DNA of 8,681 nt from an uncultured Clostridia bacterium (GCA_947168785.1 CAMVNL010000068.1:1-8681); one strand, 5' to 3'; positions 1-5,938 are shown, counted from the stretch's first letter. Notes: generated by a model from the sequence alone, not told the origin. Numbers and translations are program-made.

Positions 1-399
1 GGACATGCCCGCCCGGCGCAGCTTTTCCGCGACCTCGTCGTCGATCAGGGTGCCGTTGCTGGTCATGCCCCAATGATAGCCAAGGTCGTGGGCGTAGGTC
101 TTCAGGTCGAAAAAGTTTTTGCGCAGCAGCGGCTCGCCCCCGGTGATGCACAGCTGAAGCTTGCTGATATCGAACTGCGCGGCGGTCTTTTTCAGAAAGG
201 CTTTGATCTCCTCGTCCGTCAGTGTGTTCGCGTCGCTCACGTCCCCGCAGGAGCTGCCGCAGTGACGGCAGCGCTCGTTGCAGTGGGTGGTCAGCTCCAA
301 AAACAGGAATTTCAGCTTCGGCTCCTTGCGCAGCACGTTGTCACGGTAATCCGCCAGCCGGTTCATGTGGTCGGTTTTGACGGCGTTAAGGCTGTTCAT
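1..399 (-). CDS. Radical SAM enzyme, N-terminal part (3' end outside window)
   Basis: 133 residues are visible. A CX3CX2C motif (C40, C44, C47, in a TTHCNERCRHCG context) is the usual ligand set for the [4Fe-4S] cluster that cleaves S-adenosylmethionine. A further Cys follows at 51. The TGGEP motif (residues 86-90) and a TSNGTL segment (113-118) fit the radical SAM barrel. The C-terminal half is outside the window, so it is unknown whether a SPASM or twitch domain with extra clusters is present, and the substrate cannot be read. The start is set by an AGGAGG ribosome binding site 11 nt upstream (411-417); an internal ATG at codon 12 is less well placed. The first 14 nt overlap the end of the DUF805-type gene, which implies co-transcription and probably coupled translation. 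The family includes many peptide-modifying enzymes, which matters because the overlapping gene encodes a repeat-bearing tail. Confidence 0.93.
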   Translation of the reverse strand, partial: MNSLNAVKTDHMNRLADYRDNVLRKEPKLKFLFLELTTHCNERCRHCGSSCGDVSDANTLTDEEIKAFLKKTAAQFDISKLQLCITGGEPLLRKNFFDLKTYAHDLGYHWGMTSNGTLIDDEVAEKLRRAGMS

Positions 400-973
400 C
401 GTTCGTCGTTTCCTCCTGTGAGACTGCCGTCTCCTCCTGTGGGGCATCCTCGCCGTAGAGCATCTCCGGCGGGCCGTAGACACATTCCGGCACGTTGTCC
501 TCCGGGTCGTAATCGTCGAACATCTCCGGGGGACCGTACACGTCCACGTTCACGTTGTTCTGCGGGTCATAGTCGTCGTTGTAACCCGGCGGCGGTCCGT
601 AGACGCAGACGTTGCGGTTGGCCATGGGCAGATAGCCGGTGGAGGACACCGAAAGCAGGCAGACCAGCATGACGATCACGGTGCCGACGCCGGCGATGAG
701 GGCGACGACCGACAGCAGGGGCGATTTGCCCGCGTCCCGCAGCCGCCGCACGGTCAGCGCCATCATGGGCGGCACGTGCAGCACGAAGAGAACGCCGGTC
801 GCAACCCCCGCGAACATCAGCGCGGGTTCGTCGGCGAAGGAGCCGACGGTCCAGAGAATCGCCGTCAGCGCCGCCAGCAGGGCGACGACGATCAGCGGTC
901 CCCGGTATTCCTCCCGGGCGCTGGTGCCCTTGTATTCAAACGTGCGTTTCCACAGGGTAAGGTAGTGACGCAT
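386..973 (-). CDS. DUF805-type membrane protein with three C-terminal VYGPP repeats
   Basis: The 195-residue protein has two parts. Residues 1-111 resemble the DUF805 inner-membrane family: an aromatic/basic start, a FEYKGTSAREEY segment (12-23), and a VRRLRDAGKSPL segment (75-86) like the family's RRLHDxGxS signature. Three hydrophobic stretches (about 25-47, 51-73 and 86-111) look like membrane helices. Residues 120-172 form a soluble acidic tail with VYGPP at 124-128, 145-149 and 165-169, at a period of 20-21 residues; the first two units are followed by a DDYDP stretch. The end is Glu/Gln/Thr-rich. The tail is not part of the usual DUF805 fold, and I know of no function for it. The start has an excellent AGGTGATC ribosome binding site. 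The gene overlaps the radical SAM gene by 14 nt, so the tail could be its substrate (inference). Confidence 0.85.
   Translation of the reverse strand: MRHYLTLWKRTFEYKGTSAREEYRGPLIVVALLAALTAILWTVGSFADEPALMFAGVATGVLFVLHVPPMMALTVRRLRDAGKSPLLSVVALIAGVGTVIVMLVCLLSVSSTGYLPMANRNVCVYGPPPGYNDDYDPQNNVNVDVYGPPEMFDDYDPEDNVPECVYGPPEMLYGEDAPQEETAVSQEETTNDEQP
458..613 (-). repeat. Coding repeat: three VYGPP units in the DUF805-type protein
   Basis: Three tandem units of 20-21 residues each carry VYGPP. Units 2 and 3 extend this to VYGPPEM followed by Phe or Leu, and units 1 and 2 share DDYDP. The underlying DNA differs at many third positions, so the repetition is kept at protein level. Confidence 0.85.
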
Positions 974-975
974 GG

Positions 976-984
976 GATCACCTC
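976..984 (-). promoter_or_regulatory. Strong ribosome binding site of the DUF805-type gene
   Basis: The minus strand reads GAGGTGATC just before the ATG, an almost full match to the 16S anti-Shine-Dalgarno sequence. It fixes the start codon. No convincing promoter is seen between this site and the ceramidase-like gene upstream, so the gene may be read from that promoter. Confidence 0.75.
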
Positions 985-1018
985 ATTTTTCAGATCAGCT
1001 ATTTTTTTTGCAAGCAAA

Positions 1019-1087
1019 AAGCGAAATTCGCTTCGCGAGCTAAATTTTTGCTGACGCAAAAGCGATATTTTTCAGCAATGCTGAAAA
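1019..1087. other. Two short hairpin-forming palindromes in the 974-1156 gap
   Basis: AAGCGAA and TTCGCTT (1019-1033) form a near-perfect palindrome. TTTTCAGC and GCTGAAAA (1069-1087) form an 8-bp stem with a 3-nt loop. On the minus strand the first is followed by a short T-run and could act as a weak terminator or processing site between the two minus-strand genes; the second has no T-run. Confidence 0.4.
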
Positions 1088-1108
1088 GCGAACGATCACT
1101 CGCCAAAG

Positions 1109-1192
1109 GCGAATTTAGCTGCGTGTCAACGCAATTTAGCTGCGTATCAACGCAATTTAGCTGCGCGAAGCGCAATTTAGCTGCGGTTCGCC
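1109..1192. repeat. Four tandem 20-22 nt repeats with core AATTTAGCTGCG
   Basis: Units begin at 1109, 1131, 1152 and 1172. Each carries AATTTAGCTGCG followed by a variable 7-9 nt (GTGTCAAC, TATCAAC, CGAAGC, GTTCGCC). The array runs into the 3' end of the ceramidase-like gene: on the minus strand one unit is read as Gln-Leu-Asn-Cys and the next supplies the stop codon. Confidence 0.85.
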
Positions 1193-2620
1193 AAACCGTT
1201 CCACCATCCCCGCGAAGGTCTCGGCGATCACCCGCTGGGTATCCGGGCCCATGGAGTTGGTCTCGTGGTAGTGGTTCTCGTCAAAGCGGTCGTGGGTGCC
1301 GTTGAGGTAGGGCTGGGTGGGGTTCAGCACAAAGTCGTTGGGCGGCACCACATAGCCGGTCATGTCGTTGGTCACGCCCACGGCGATCAGGTCCGGGTCA
1401 TGGCAGATCTCGCACAGGGGGGCGGGGTTGACCTCCGGCCCCCTGCCGGTGGAGGAGTGCTCCGCGTCCGTATAGCCGCCGTAGACGGTGTTGACAAAGT
1501 TTTCCCCGGGCAGGGCCAGCAGCTTCTGGCTGCCGATGGTGAGATACGTCATCTCCGTCCGCATGGCGATGCCCGTTTCGCTCTCCTTGCAGGGGAAGGC
1601 CTTGAAGCTCATGGTGCCCAGGATGGCCAGCAGCGTGAGCACATTGTTGCTGACGGGCAGGTAGAACTGCTGCCGCAGGAACTTGATCCGGGGCTCCAGC
1701 TCCGTTTCGTTGTCGATCTGCTTCAGGTGGTCCGCCAGCAGTTTGCCCTGATATTTCACCCGCTCCAGCGGGTCGTCGGTCTCCAGCATGGCGGCGTCCA
1801 TGCCGCCGATGGCGCCGATGGAAAAGATCACGTCCGCGCCGCACTCCGTCTTCAATTGCTCCCGCATGAAGTAGGGGTATTCGCCGGAAAGCAGCCGGTT
1901 GTCGCCCCCCAGGGAATTGGGATGGCCGCCGAAGTTGACGAACCACACCTCGTTTCCGCCGTCGTCGGGGACGAAGCGCAGGCGGGTGAGCACCTCGTGG
2001 CGGTCTTCAAATTTGCGCTTGGACCAGAGGGAATCCGGCACCGTCACCCGGCCGGTGAACAGCTTGCCGGGTTTACGGGCGGCGTAGGCTTCCTCCGCCA
2101 CCTCCAGCGCCTTGTCAAAGAGCTGGTCCATATATTCGGGCACCTTGCCGTCGGAAGGGATGCTGACGGCGTTGGGCTTGCCCCAGTAGCCGATGGTATC
2201 CACGCCGGAATGGCTGTGGGTGCAGCTGAAAATGATGCCCTTGCAGCCGTGGATGCGGTTGCTGTTGAAGATCCGCTGCCGGATCACGCCGTGCTCGATG
2301 CCAGTCAGGCCGATGATATCCGCGCTGAGCCAGAAGATCCCTTCGCTGCCGCCGCAGTCCAGCCACGCGGCGTGGATATACACGGGGGTGAGAATGCCCT
2401 CCATCTTATGGCCGGAACCGTGCCCGGCGATGTAGTAGGTGTGTTCGGAGGCCACCGGCATGATCTGCGCCCGGGCAAAGCCCGCCCGGAATTTGTCGCC
2501 CTTGATGGTCACCGGAAAGGCCGCCGGAATCTCCGGGGCCACCTTCTCCCGCTGCACCTTTTTACCGTAACGGCCCGTCACGCCCCGGATCAGCGAGGAA
2601 GCCAGATCCATAATATCCAT
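1157..2620 (-). CDS. Neutral/alkaline ceramidase-like hydrolase
   Basis: The 487-residue protein matches the neutral/alkaline non-lysosomal ceramidase N-terminal domain family. The THSHSG motif (134-139) corresponds to the zinc-binding THTHSGP of bacterial ceramidases. H233 (in FGGHPNS), E373 (in LPGENF) and Y423 (in TGYVVPP) fall where the other zinc ligands are expected. However, the nucleophile motif GDVSPN of true ceramidases appears to be replaced near 269-275 by GAIGGMD, which has no serine. No signal peptide is seen, whereas classical ceramidases are secreted or membrane-bound. It is therefore safest to call it a metal-dependent hydrolase of this fold with unknown substrate. The start has an AAGGAG site 8 nt upstream and a clear promoter. 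The last residues and stop codon lie inside the tandem repeat array downstream. Confidence 0.83.
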   Translation of the reverse strand: MDIMDLASSLIRGVTGRYGKKVQREKVAPEIPAAFPVTIKGDKFRAGFARAQIMPVASEHTYYIAGHGSGHKMEGILTPVYIHAAWLDCGGSEGIFWLSADIIGLTGIEHGVIRQRIFNSNRIHGCKGIIFSCTHSHSGVDTIGYWGKPNAVSIPSDGKVPEYMDQLFDKALEVAEEAYAARKPGKLFTGRVTVPDSLWSKRKFEDRHEVLTRLRFVPDDGGNEVWFVNFGGHPNSLGGDNRLLSGEYPYFMREQLKTECGADVIFSIGAIGGMDAAMLETDDPLERVKYQGKLLADHLKQIDNETELEPRIKFLRQQFYLPVSNNVLTLLAILGTMSFKAFPCKESETGIAMRTEMTYLTIGSQKLLALPGENFVNTVYGGYTDAEHSSTGRGPEVNPAPLCEICHDPDLIAVGVTNDMTGYVVPPNDFVLNPTQPYLNGTHDRFDENHYHETNSMGPDTQRVIAETFAGMVERFGEPQLNCASRS

Positions 2621-2653
2621 ATTCTCTTCTCCTTCTTGTTTTTATCTTATGTT

Positions 2654-2682
2654 ATTATAGCATATTCAGCGGGGAAAGTAAA
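2654..2682 (-). promoter_or_regulatory. Sigma-A-type promoter of the ceramidase-like gene
   Basis: On the minus strand, -35 TTTACT (2677-2682) and a perfect -10 TATAAT (2654-2659) are separated by 17 bp, with TG one base upstream of the -10 (extended -10). The predicted start lies about 27 nt before the ATG, leaving a short leader that holds only the ribosome binding site. Confidence 0.85.
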
Positions 2683-2718
2683 CAGGGATTTGTTGCGCTG
2701 CCGCCCGACAAAACCTCG

Positions 2719-2741
2719 GTAGCGCGGCACCTCAGTGCCGC
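2719..2741 (+). repeat. Diverged palindromic repeat, hairpin plus T4
   Basis: It begins GTAGC like the other copies, then forms GCGGCAC-CTCA-GTGCCGC, a 7-bp stem followed by TTTT. It looks like a distant member of the GTAGCACGGCGC family and could also work as a weak plus-strand terminator, although no plus-strand gene precedes it. Confidence 0.5.
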
Positions 2742-2761
2742 TTTTGGCGCAAACAACTGCC

Positions 2762-2783
2762 GTAGCACGGCGCATTGCGCCGT
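2762..2783 (+). repeat. REP-like palindrome, copy 1
   Basis: A GTAGC head is followed by the palindrome ACGGCGCATTGCGCCGT (8-bp arms around one base). The similarity continues to about 2829: a diverged copy of the flank (GCGGGA...CCTT...AGAACC) is found in inverted orientation at 2913-2977, so the unit may be about 65 nt long. Confidence 0.85.
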
Positions 2784-2837
2784 CGGGCGGTTGCGGGACA
2801 AATTACCTTGCGCAAAAAAGAACCGTGCCTCCATAGC

Positions 2838-2859
2838 GTAGCACGGCGCATTGCGCCGT
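2838..2859 (+). repeat. REP-like palindrome, copy 2
   Basis: Identical over all 22 nt to copy 1 and in the same orientation, 76 nt further on. Confidence 0.85.
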
Positions 2860-2955
2860 CGGCTGTTTTCCTTGTGCTGTCGGTTTCCGGTGGTTCGCAT
2901 CGCTGACCGATACATGGTTCTGTCCGCTAAAGGAAATCCATCCCGCACACGTCAG

Positions 2956-2977
2956 ACGGCGCAATGCGCCGTGCTAC
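2956..2977 (-). repeat. REP-like palindrome, copy 3 (inverted)
   Basis: Exact reverse complement of copies 1 and 2. With copy 2 it frames an inverted pair spanning 2838-2977, the arrangement seen in bacterial interspersed mosaic elements. Confidence 0.85.
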
Positions 2978-3000
2978 GGGTTGTCAGCGCCGGAAATCTC

Positions 3001-3028
3001 CGCTCTCCGAACTCCGCTCTCCGCTCTC
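3001..3028. repeat. 7-nt tandem repeat CGCTCTC (x4)
   Basis: Four heptamers: CGCTCTC, the variant CGAACTC, then CGCTCTC twice. It sits directly beside palindrome copy 4, a pairing also seen near 7734. Confidence 0.7.
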
Positions 3029-3030
3029 TA

Positions 3031-3052
3031 ACGGCGCAGGGCGCCGTGCTAC
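3031..3052 (-). repeat. REP-like palindrome, copy 4, overlapping a stop codon
   Basis: The inner bases are CCC/GGG rather than ATT/AAT, as in the copy at 7710. On the minus strand the TAG of its GTAGC head is the stop codon of the endonuclease/phosphatase-family gene. Confidence 0.85.
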
Positions 3053-3762
3053 GGGATTTCCAGCGTCGCTTCCAGCGGCAGGTGGTCGGAGAGGACACCG
3101 GGGACGATGCGGCAGGTTTTTGCCGCAATATTGCCCCCGGTGAAGATATAATCGATCTTTCTGTCCGGGTTGTCCGACGGGAAGGACAGCAGGGCGTCGC
3201 CCCTTTCGCCCGCCCCCGCCGCGTCGGTCATTTTTTCCTTTATTTTGGCGATGATGGGGCTGTCCGGCGTCACGTTCAGGTCGCCCATCAGCACGGCGGG
3301 GCCGTCTCCGAGGTTGTCCAGAACGGTCTTCACCGCGTTCTCCTGCTCGTCCGGGTTCAGGCCGAAATGGGTGATGAAGAAGGTCACCTCCGGTTTTTCC
3401 AGCGTCATTTTCAGCAGGCACCGGGTCTCGTAATAGCCGTTATATCGGCTCGGGACCGGGTCCGGGACCGGGATGGTTTCAAAGGCCTTCACCGGCAGGC
3501 GGGTCAGCACCGCGTTGCCGTAGGGGTTGCCCTCGCCCACGTCCGTGGCCTTGGCGAAATAATACCGGTAGCCGGTCTTTTCGGCGAGGATGGCGGCCTG
3601 CGCCTCATAGTCCTCCCGCACGCCCTCTCCCCGCACCTCGTTCAGACCGATCACGTCCGCGTCAAAGGAGCGTATCTTCGCCGCGAAGGCGTCAAAGTCG
3701 ATTTTTCCCGTCGGAAACACCGCGCAGTGTTGGATATTGAAGGTAATGGCTTTAATCAACAT
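3049..3762 (-). CDS. Endonuclease/exonuclease/phosphatase-family protein
   Basis: The 237-residue protein carries the landmarks of the metal-dependent phosphodiesterase fold shared by AP endonucleases, DNase I and inositol phosphatases: F8-N9 near the start, E42 (GLNEV, Mg ligand), YGNAVLTR (81-88), H132 (ITHFGLN), D161 and N163 (MGDLN), D204 (KIDYIF) and the terminal S225-D226-H227 triad. It has no signal peptide or membrane helix in this start choice, so it is probably cytoplasmic. The substrate (DNA, phospholipid head group or other phosphodiester) cannot be told from sequence. The frame is open 58 codons further upstream, but those codons cover the promoter and lack family similarity, so the ATG at 3762 is preferred. 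Its ribosome binding site (GGGGAAAA) is only moderate. The stop codon lies in a REP-like palindrome. Confidence 0.9.
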   Translation of the reverse strand: MLIKAITFNIQHCAVFPTGKIDFDAFAAKIRSFDADVIGLNEVRGEGVREDYEAQAAILAEKTGYRYYFAKATDVGEGNPYGNAVLTRLPVKAFETIPVPDPVPSRYNGYYETRCLLKMTLEKPEVTFFITHFGLNPDEQENAVKTVLDNLGDGPAVLMGDLNVTPDSPIIAKIKEKMTDAAGAGERGDALLSFPSDNPDRKIDYIFTGGNIAAKTCRIVPGVLSDHLPLEATLEIP

Positions 3763-3817
3763 AATTTTCCCCGATTTGCCTGTGATTTTATGTATATTGT
3801 TATTTGCAATCACGTTT

Positions 3818-3846
3818 ATTCTAATTTGGCATAAGTGAAAAGTCAA
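3818..3846 (-). promoter_or_regulatory. Promoter of the endonuclease/phosphatase-family gene
   Basis: On the minus strand, -35 TTGACT (3841-3846), a 17-bp spacer and -10 TAGAAT (3818-3823). The -35 is one arm of the dyad shared with the opposite promoter. Confidence 0.75.
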
Positions 3847-3861
3847 CAAAAACTTGACTTT
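3839..3861. promoter_or_regulatory. Dyad carrying the -35 boxes of two divergent promoters
   Basis: AAAGTCAA (3839-3846) and TTGACTTT (3854-3861) are exact 8-bp inverted arms around 7 bp. Each arm contains the TTGACT of one promoter. The site could be an operator, or simply two back-to-back -35 boxes. Confidence 0.7.
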
Positions 3862-3882
3862 CGTTCCTCCGTGACCTATGAT
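3854..3882 (+). promoter_or_regulatory. Promoter of trpB
   Basis: -35 TTGACT (3854-3859), a 17-bp spacer and -10 TATGAT (3877-3882). The predicted start is about 28 nt before the trpB ATG, too short for a leader-peptide attenuator or T-box, so any control should act on initiation. Confidence 0.82.
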
Positions 3883-3916
3883 TGATAAAAAAACAACAAA
3901 CGAAAGGAAGACGACC

Positions 3917-5284
3917 ATGAGCGAGATCCCGTACAAAATCTATCTGGAAGAATCGGAGATGCCGAAGGCCTGGTACAACCTCCGGGCGGATATGAAAAAC
4001 AAGCCCGCGCCGCTGCTGAACCCCGGCACCCACCAGCCCATGACGGCGGCGGAGCTCGGCGTCGTCTTCTGCGACGAGCTGGTCAAACAGGAGCTCAACG
4101 ACACGGACCCCTATATCGAGATCCCTCAGGAGATCCGCGATTTCTATAAGATGTACCGTCCTTCGCCCCTGGTGCGGGCCTATTGCCTGGAAAAGAAGCT
4201 GAACACCCCGGCGAAGATCTACTATAAATTCGAGGGCAACAACACCAGCGGCAGCCACAAGCTGAATTCCGCCATCGCCCAGGCCTACTACGCCAAAAAG
4301 CAGGGCCTTAAGGGCGTCACCACCGAAACCGGCGCCGGGCAGTGGGGCACCGCCCTTTCCATGGCCTGCGCCTACTTCGAGCTGGACTGTAAGGTCTTCA
4401 TGGTGAAGGTCAGCTACGAGCAGAAGCCCTTCCGCCGCGAGGTCATGCGCACCTACGGCGCTTCCGTCACCCCCTCCCCCTCCATGGAGACGGAGATCGG
4501 CAAGAAGATCCTGGCGGAGCACCCCGGCACCACCGGCAGCCTGGGCTGCGCCATTTCCGAAGCCGTGGAAGTGGCCGTGGGCACGGAGGGCTACCGTTAT
4601 GTTCTCGGCAGCGTGCTCAATCAGGTGCTGCTGCACCAGTCCGTCATCGGTCTTGAGGCCAAGGCGGCGCTGGATAAATACGGCGTCAAGCCGGATATGA
4701 TCATCGGCTGCGCCGGCGGCGGCTCCAACCTCGGCGGCCTCATCGCCCCCTTCATGGGCGAAAAGCTGCGGGGCGAAGCGGATTACCGCATCATCGCCGT
4801 GGAACCGGCCTCCTGCCCCAGCTTCACGAGGGGCACCTTCGCCTACGACTTCTGCGACACCGGCATGGTGTGCCCGCTGGCGAAGATGTATACCCTGGGC
4901 AGCGGCTTCATCCCGGCCCCCAACCACGCGGGCGGCCTGCGCTATCACGGCATGAGCTCCACCCTGAGCCAGCTTTATCACGACGGCTATATGGAGGCCG
5001 TTTCCGTGCCCCAGACGGCCGTGTTCGAGGCGGCGGAGCAGTTCGCCCGCACCGAGGGCATCCTGCCCGCGCCGGAAAGCTCCCACGCCATCAAGGTGGC
5101 CATCGACGAGGCGAAAAAGTGCGCCGAGACCGGCGAAGAAAAGACCATCCTCTTCGGCCTCACCGGCACCGGCTACTTCGACATGGTGGCCTATGAAAAA
5201 TTCCACGACGGCAAAATGGATGATTACATCCCCACCGACGAAGAGCTGGCGCAGTACGCCGCCACGCTGCCGAAGATGGATTGA
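3917..5284 (+). CDS. trpB: Tryptophan synthase beta chain, TrpB2 type
   Basis: The 455-residue PLP enzyme condenses indole with serine to give tryptophan. K115 in the SGSHKLNSA segment (111-119) is the PLP lysine, E137 in TETGAGQWG (136-144) the likely catalytic acid, and CAGGGSNLGG (265-274) the phosphate-binding loop. The Trp in GAGQWG, in place of the TrpB1 His, the long N-terminal extension and the HAGGLRYHG segment (337-345) mark the TrpB2 subgroup, which often works without TrpA. No trpA lies beside it here, so it may salvage free indole or pair with a distant subunit. The ATG at 3917 has a GGAAG site 7-8 nt upstream; an in-frame ATG at 3878 overlaps the -10 box and is excluded. The stop codon lies in a hairpin. 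Confidence 0.95.
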   Translation: MSEIPYKIYLEESEMPKAWYNLRADMKNKPAPLLNPGTHQPMTAAELGVVFCDELVKQELNDTDPYIEIPQEIRDFYKMYRPSPLVRAYCLEKKLNTPAKIYYKFEGNNTSGSHKLNSAIAQAYYAKKQGLKGVTTETGAGQWGTALSMACAYFELDCKVFMVKVSYEQKPFRREVMRTYGASVTPSPSMETEIGKKILAEHPGTTGSLGCAISEAVEVAVGTEGYRYVLGSVLNQVLLHQSVIGLEAKAALDKYGVKPDMIIGCAGGGSNLGGLIAPFMGEKLRGEADYRIIAVEPASCPSFTRGTFAYDFCDTGMVCPLAKMYTLGSGFIPAPNHAGGLRYHGMSSTLSQLYHDGYMEAVSVPQTAVFEAAEQFARTEGILPAPESSHAIKVAIDEAKKCAETGEEKTILFGLTGTGYFDMVAYEKFHDGKMDDYIPTDEELAQYAATLPKMD

Positions 5285-5302
5285 TGCGCCGCAGGCGCAT
5301 CA
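5282..5302 (+). other. Hairpin over the trpB stop codon
   Basis: TGATGCGCC and GGCGCATCA form a 9-bp stem with a GCA loop; the leading TGA is the trpB stop. No T-run follows, so it is not a typical intrinsic terminator. It may protect the mRNA end or be another palindromic repeat. Confidence 0.7.
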
Positions 5303-5303
5303 T

Positions 5304-5415
5304 AAAGTTGAAAGTTGAAAGATAAAAGTTGAAATCCGGAAGGGCTTCGCCCTTACCCATTATAAAAATGCCGGCCGCAGGCCCAGCATTTTAACTTTCA
5401 ACTTTTCACTTTTAA
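5304..5415. repeat. Inverted repeat of AAAGTTG heptamers around a GC-rich core
   Basis: The left arm (5304-5331) is four heptamers: AAAGTTG, AAAGTTG, AAAGATA, AAAGTTG. The right arm (5389-5415) is the approximate reverse complement. The core holds a second hairpin, AAGGGC-TTC-GCCCTT (5340-5354). It resembles a small non-autonomous element, but no target-site duplication was recognised. Confidence 0.65.
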
Positions 5416-5462
5416 CATTTTGAACGCGCCGCCAACCACGCTTTCATTAAAGGGGAAGAGAA

Positions 5463-5648
5463 ATGAAAGGCACGCAAAAAAGACAGCATGAAAATACTGT
5501 TTGCCGCGACCGCGCAACCGGCCGCGGCCGTGTCCTTTCCCTTTCCCGCTTTTGCTTTACCGACGCAGTGCGCTTTTTCGCGTACCGCGTCTTCTTTTCC
5601 TTTTATTACTTTATCCGTTTTCCCAAAACCCCGGAACCGATTGCTTGA
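5463..5648 (+). CDS. Possible small protein, 61 residues, unrecognised
   Basis: A GGGGAAGAG ribosome binding site precedes the ATG and a good terminator begins 28 nt after the stop, the two signs that this might be a real gene. The product starts basic and polar; the second half (about 35-54) is hydrophobic and rich in Phe and Tyr, possibly membrane-associated. I recognise no family. Another frame starting at 5488 is also open but lacks a ribosome binding site. It may be spurious. Confidence 0.22.
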   Translation: MKGTQKRQHENTVCRDRATGRGRVLSLSRFCFTDAVRFFAYRVFFSFYYFIRFPKTPEPIA

Positions 5649-5676
5649 CATAACATACCGATATTTGTTATGGTAT

Positions 5677-5707
5677 AGGCGGTTCCTTCCGGGGGCCGCC
5701 TGTTTTT
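5677..5707 (+). terminator. Intrinsic terminator
   Basis: AGGCGGTTCC pairs with GGGGCCGCCT (10 bp including two G-T pairs, 5-nt loop), followed by GTTTTT. It would end transcription from the small ORF or read-through from trpB. Confidence 0.75.
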
Positions 5708-5743
5708 AATGCGGAATTCGGAATGCGGAATGCGGAATTGCGG
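5708..5743. repeat. 7-nt tandem repeat AATGCGG (about x5)
   Basis: AATGCGG, AATTCGG, AATGCGG, AATGCGG and an 8-nt AATTGCGG run directly after the terminator. The same heptamer is found four times at 7734-7761. Confidence 0.8.
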
Positions 5744-5798
5744 CGCGAACAATCCGCAGCGCGCAGCCTCAGCTGCGTTATCGGCGCAAGTGTTACGT

Positions 5799-5817
5799 CA
5801 CCGGCGCCCTGCGCCGT
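5799..5817 (+). repeat. Degenerate REP-like palindrome
   Basis: CACCGGCGCCCTGCGCCGT differs from the core of the copy at 7710 by one inserted C. It lies inside a wider inverted repeat with arms GTGTTA (5790-5795) and TAACAC (5817-5822). Confidence 0.6.
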
Positions 5818-5938
5818 TAACACGCGCTGCCGCCATGGGCATGGTTTGCGCGTAACAACAAACGTCCCGAAATTTCGCAATGATCCGAAAAAAATTTTCA
5901 TTTCCTGCACCAAACCGGACGCAAAGATTGGCGGAATG

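Larger units (their letters stand above)
2621..3048. other. Intergenic region filled with palindromic repeats
   Basis: No credible gene is seen in these 428 nt. They hold the promoter of the ceramidase-like gene, most copies of the GTAGCACGGCGC palindrome and one 7-nt tandem repeat. Open frames here on either strand are made of repeat sequence and lack good ribosome binding sites. Confidence 0.75.

Noticed and set aside
1265..2722. Long plus-strand open frame opposite the ceramidase-like gene
   Set aside because: It is a GC-rich shadow: composition is Val/His/Gly/Ala-heavy with no family features, while the opposite strand carries clear motifs and a promoter.
2838..2977. CRISPR array suggested by repeated 22-nt palindromic units
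   Set aside because: Copies occur in both orientations with irregular spacing and similar flanks rather than unique spacers of uniform length, and no cas genes are present.
3878..3916. Upstream ATG for trpB adding 13 residues
   Set aside because: This ATG lies within the -10 box TATGAT, so it would not be in the mRNA, and no ribosome binding site precedes it.
3763..3936. N-terminal extension of the endonuclease-family protein giving 295 residues with a hydrophobic start resembling a signal peptide
   Set aside because: The extra codons overlap both divergent promoters and the dyad. The family similarity begins right at the ATG at 3762.
3821..5206. Long minus-strand open frame opposite trpB
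   Set aside because: Shadow frame of a well-conserved enzyme gene; no motifs or ribosome binding site.
5645..5674. TTGACA followed 18 bp later by TATGGT, with a CATAACA/TGTTATG dyad between them, as a promoter
   Set aside because: The predicted transcript start (about 5681) would fall inside the stem of the terminator at 5677-5701, leaving nothing to transcribe. The match is probably chance or part of a 3' structure.
5668..5913. Minus-strand frame of 81 codons
   Set aside because: Its product is largely translated heptamer and palindromic repeats and it crosses the terminator; there is no supporting signal.
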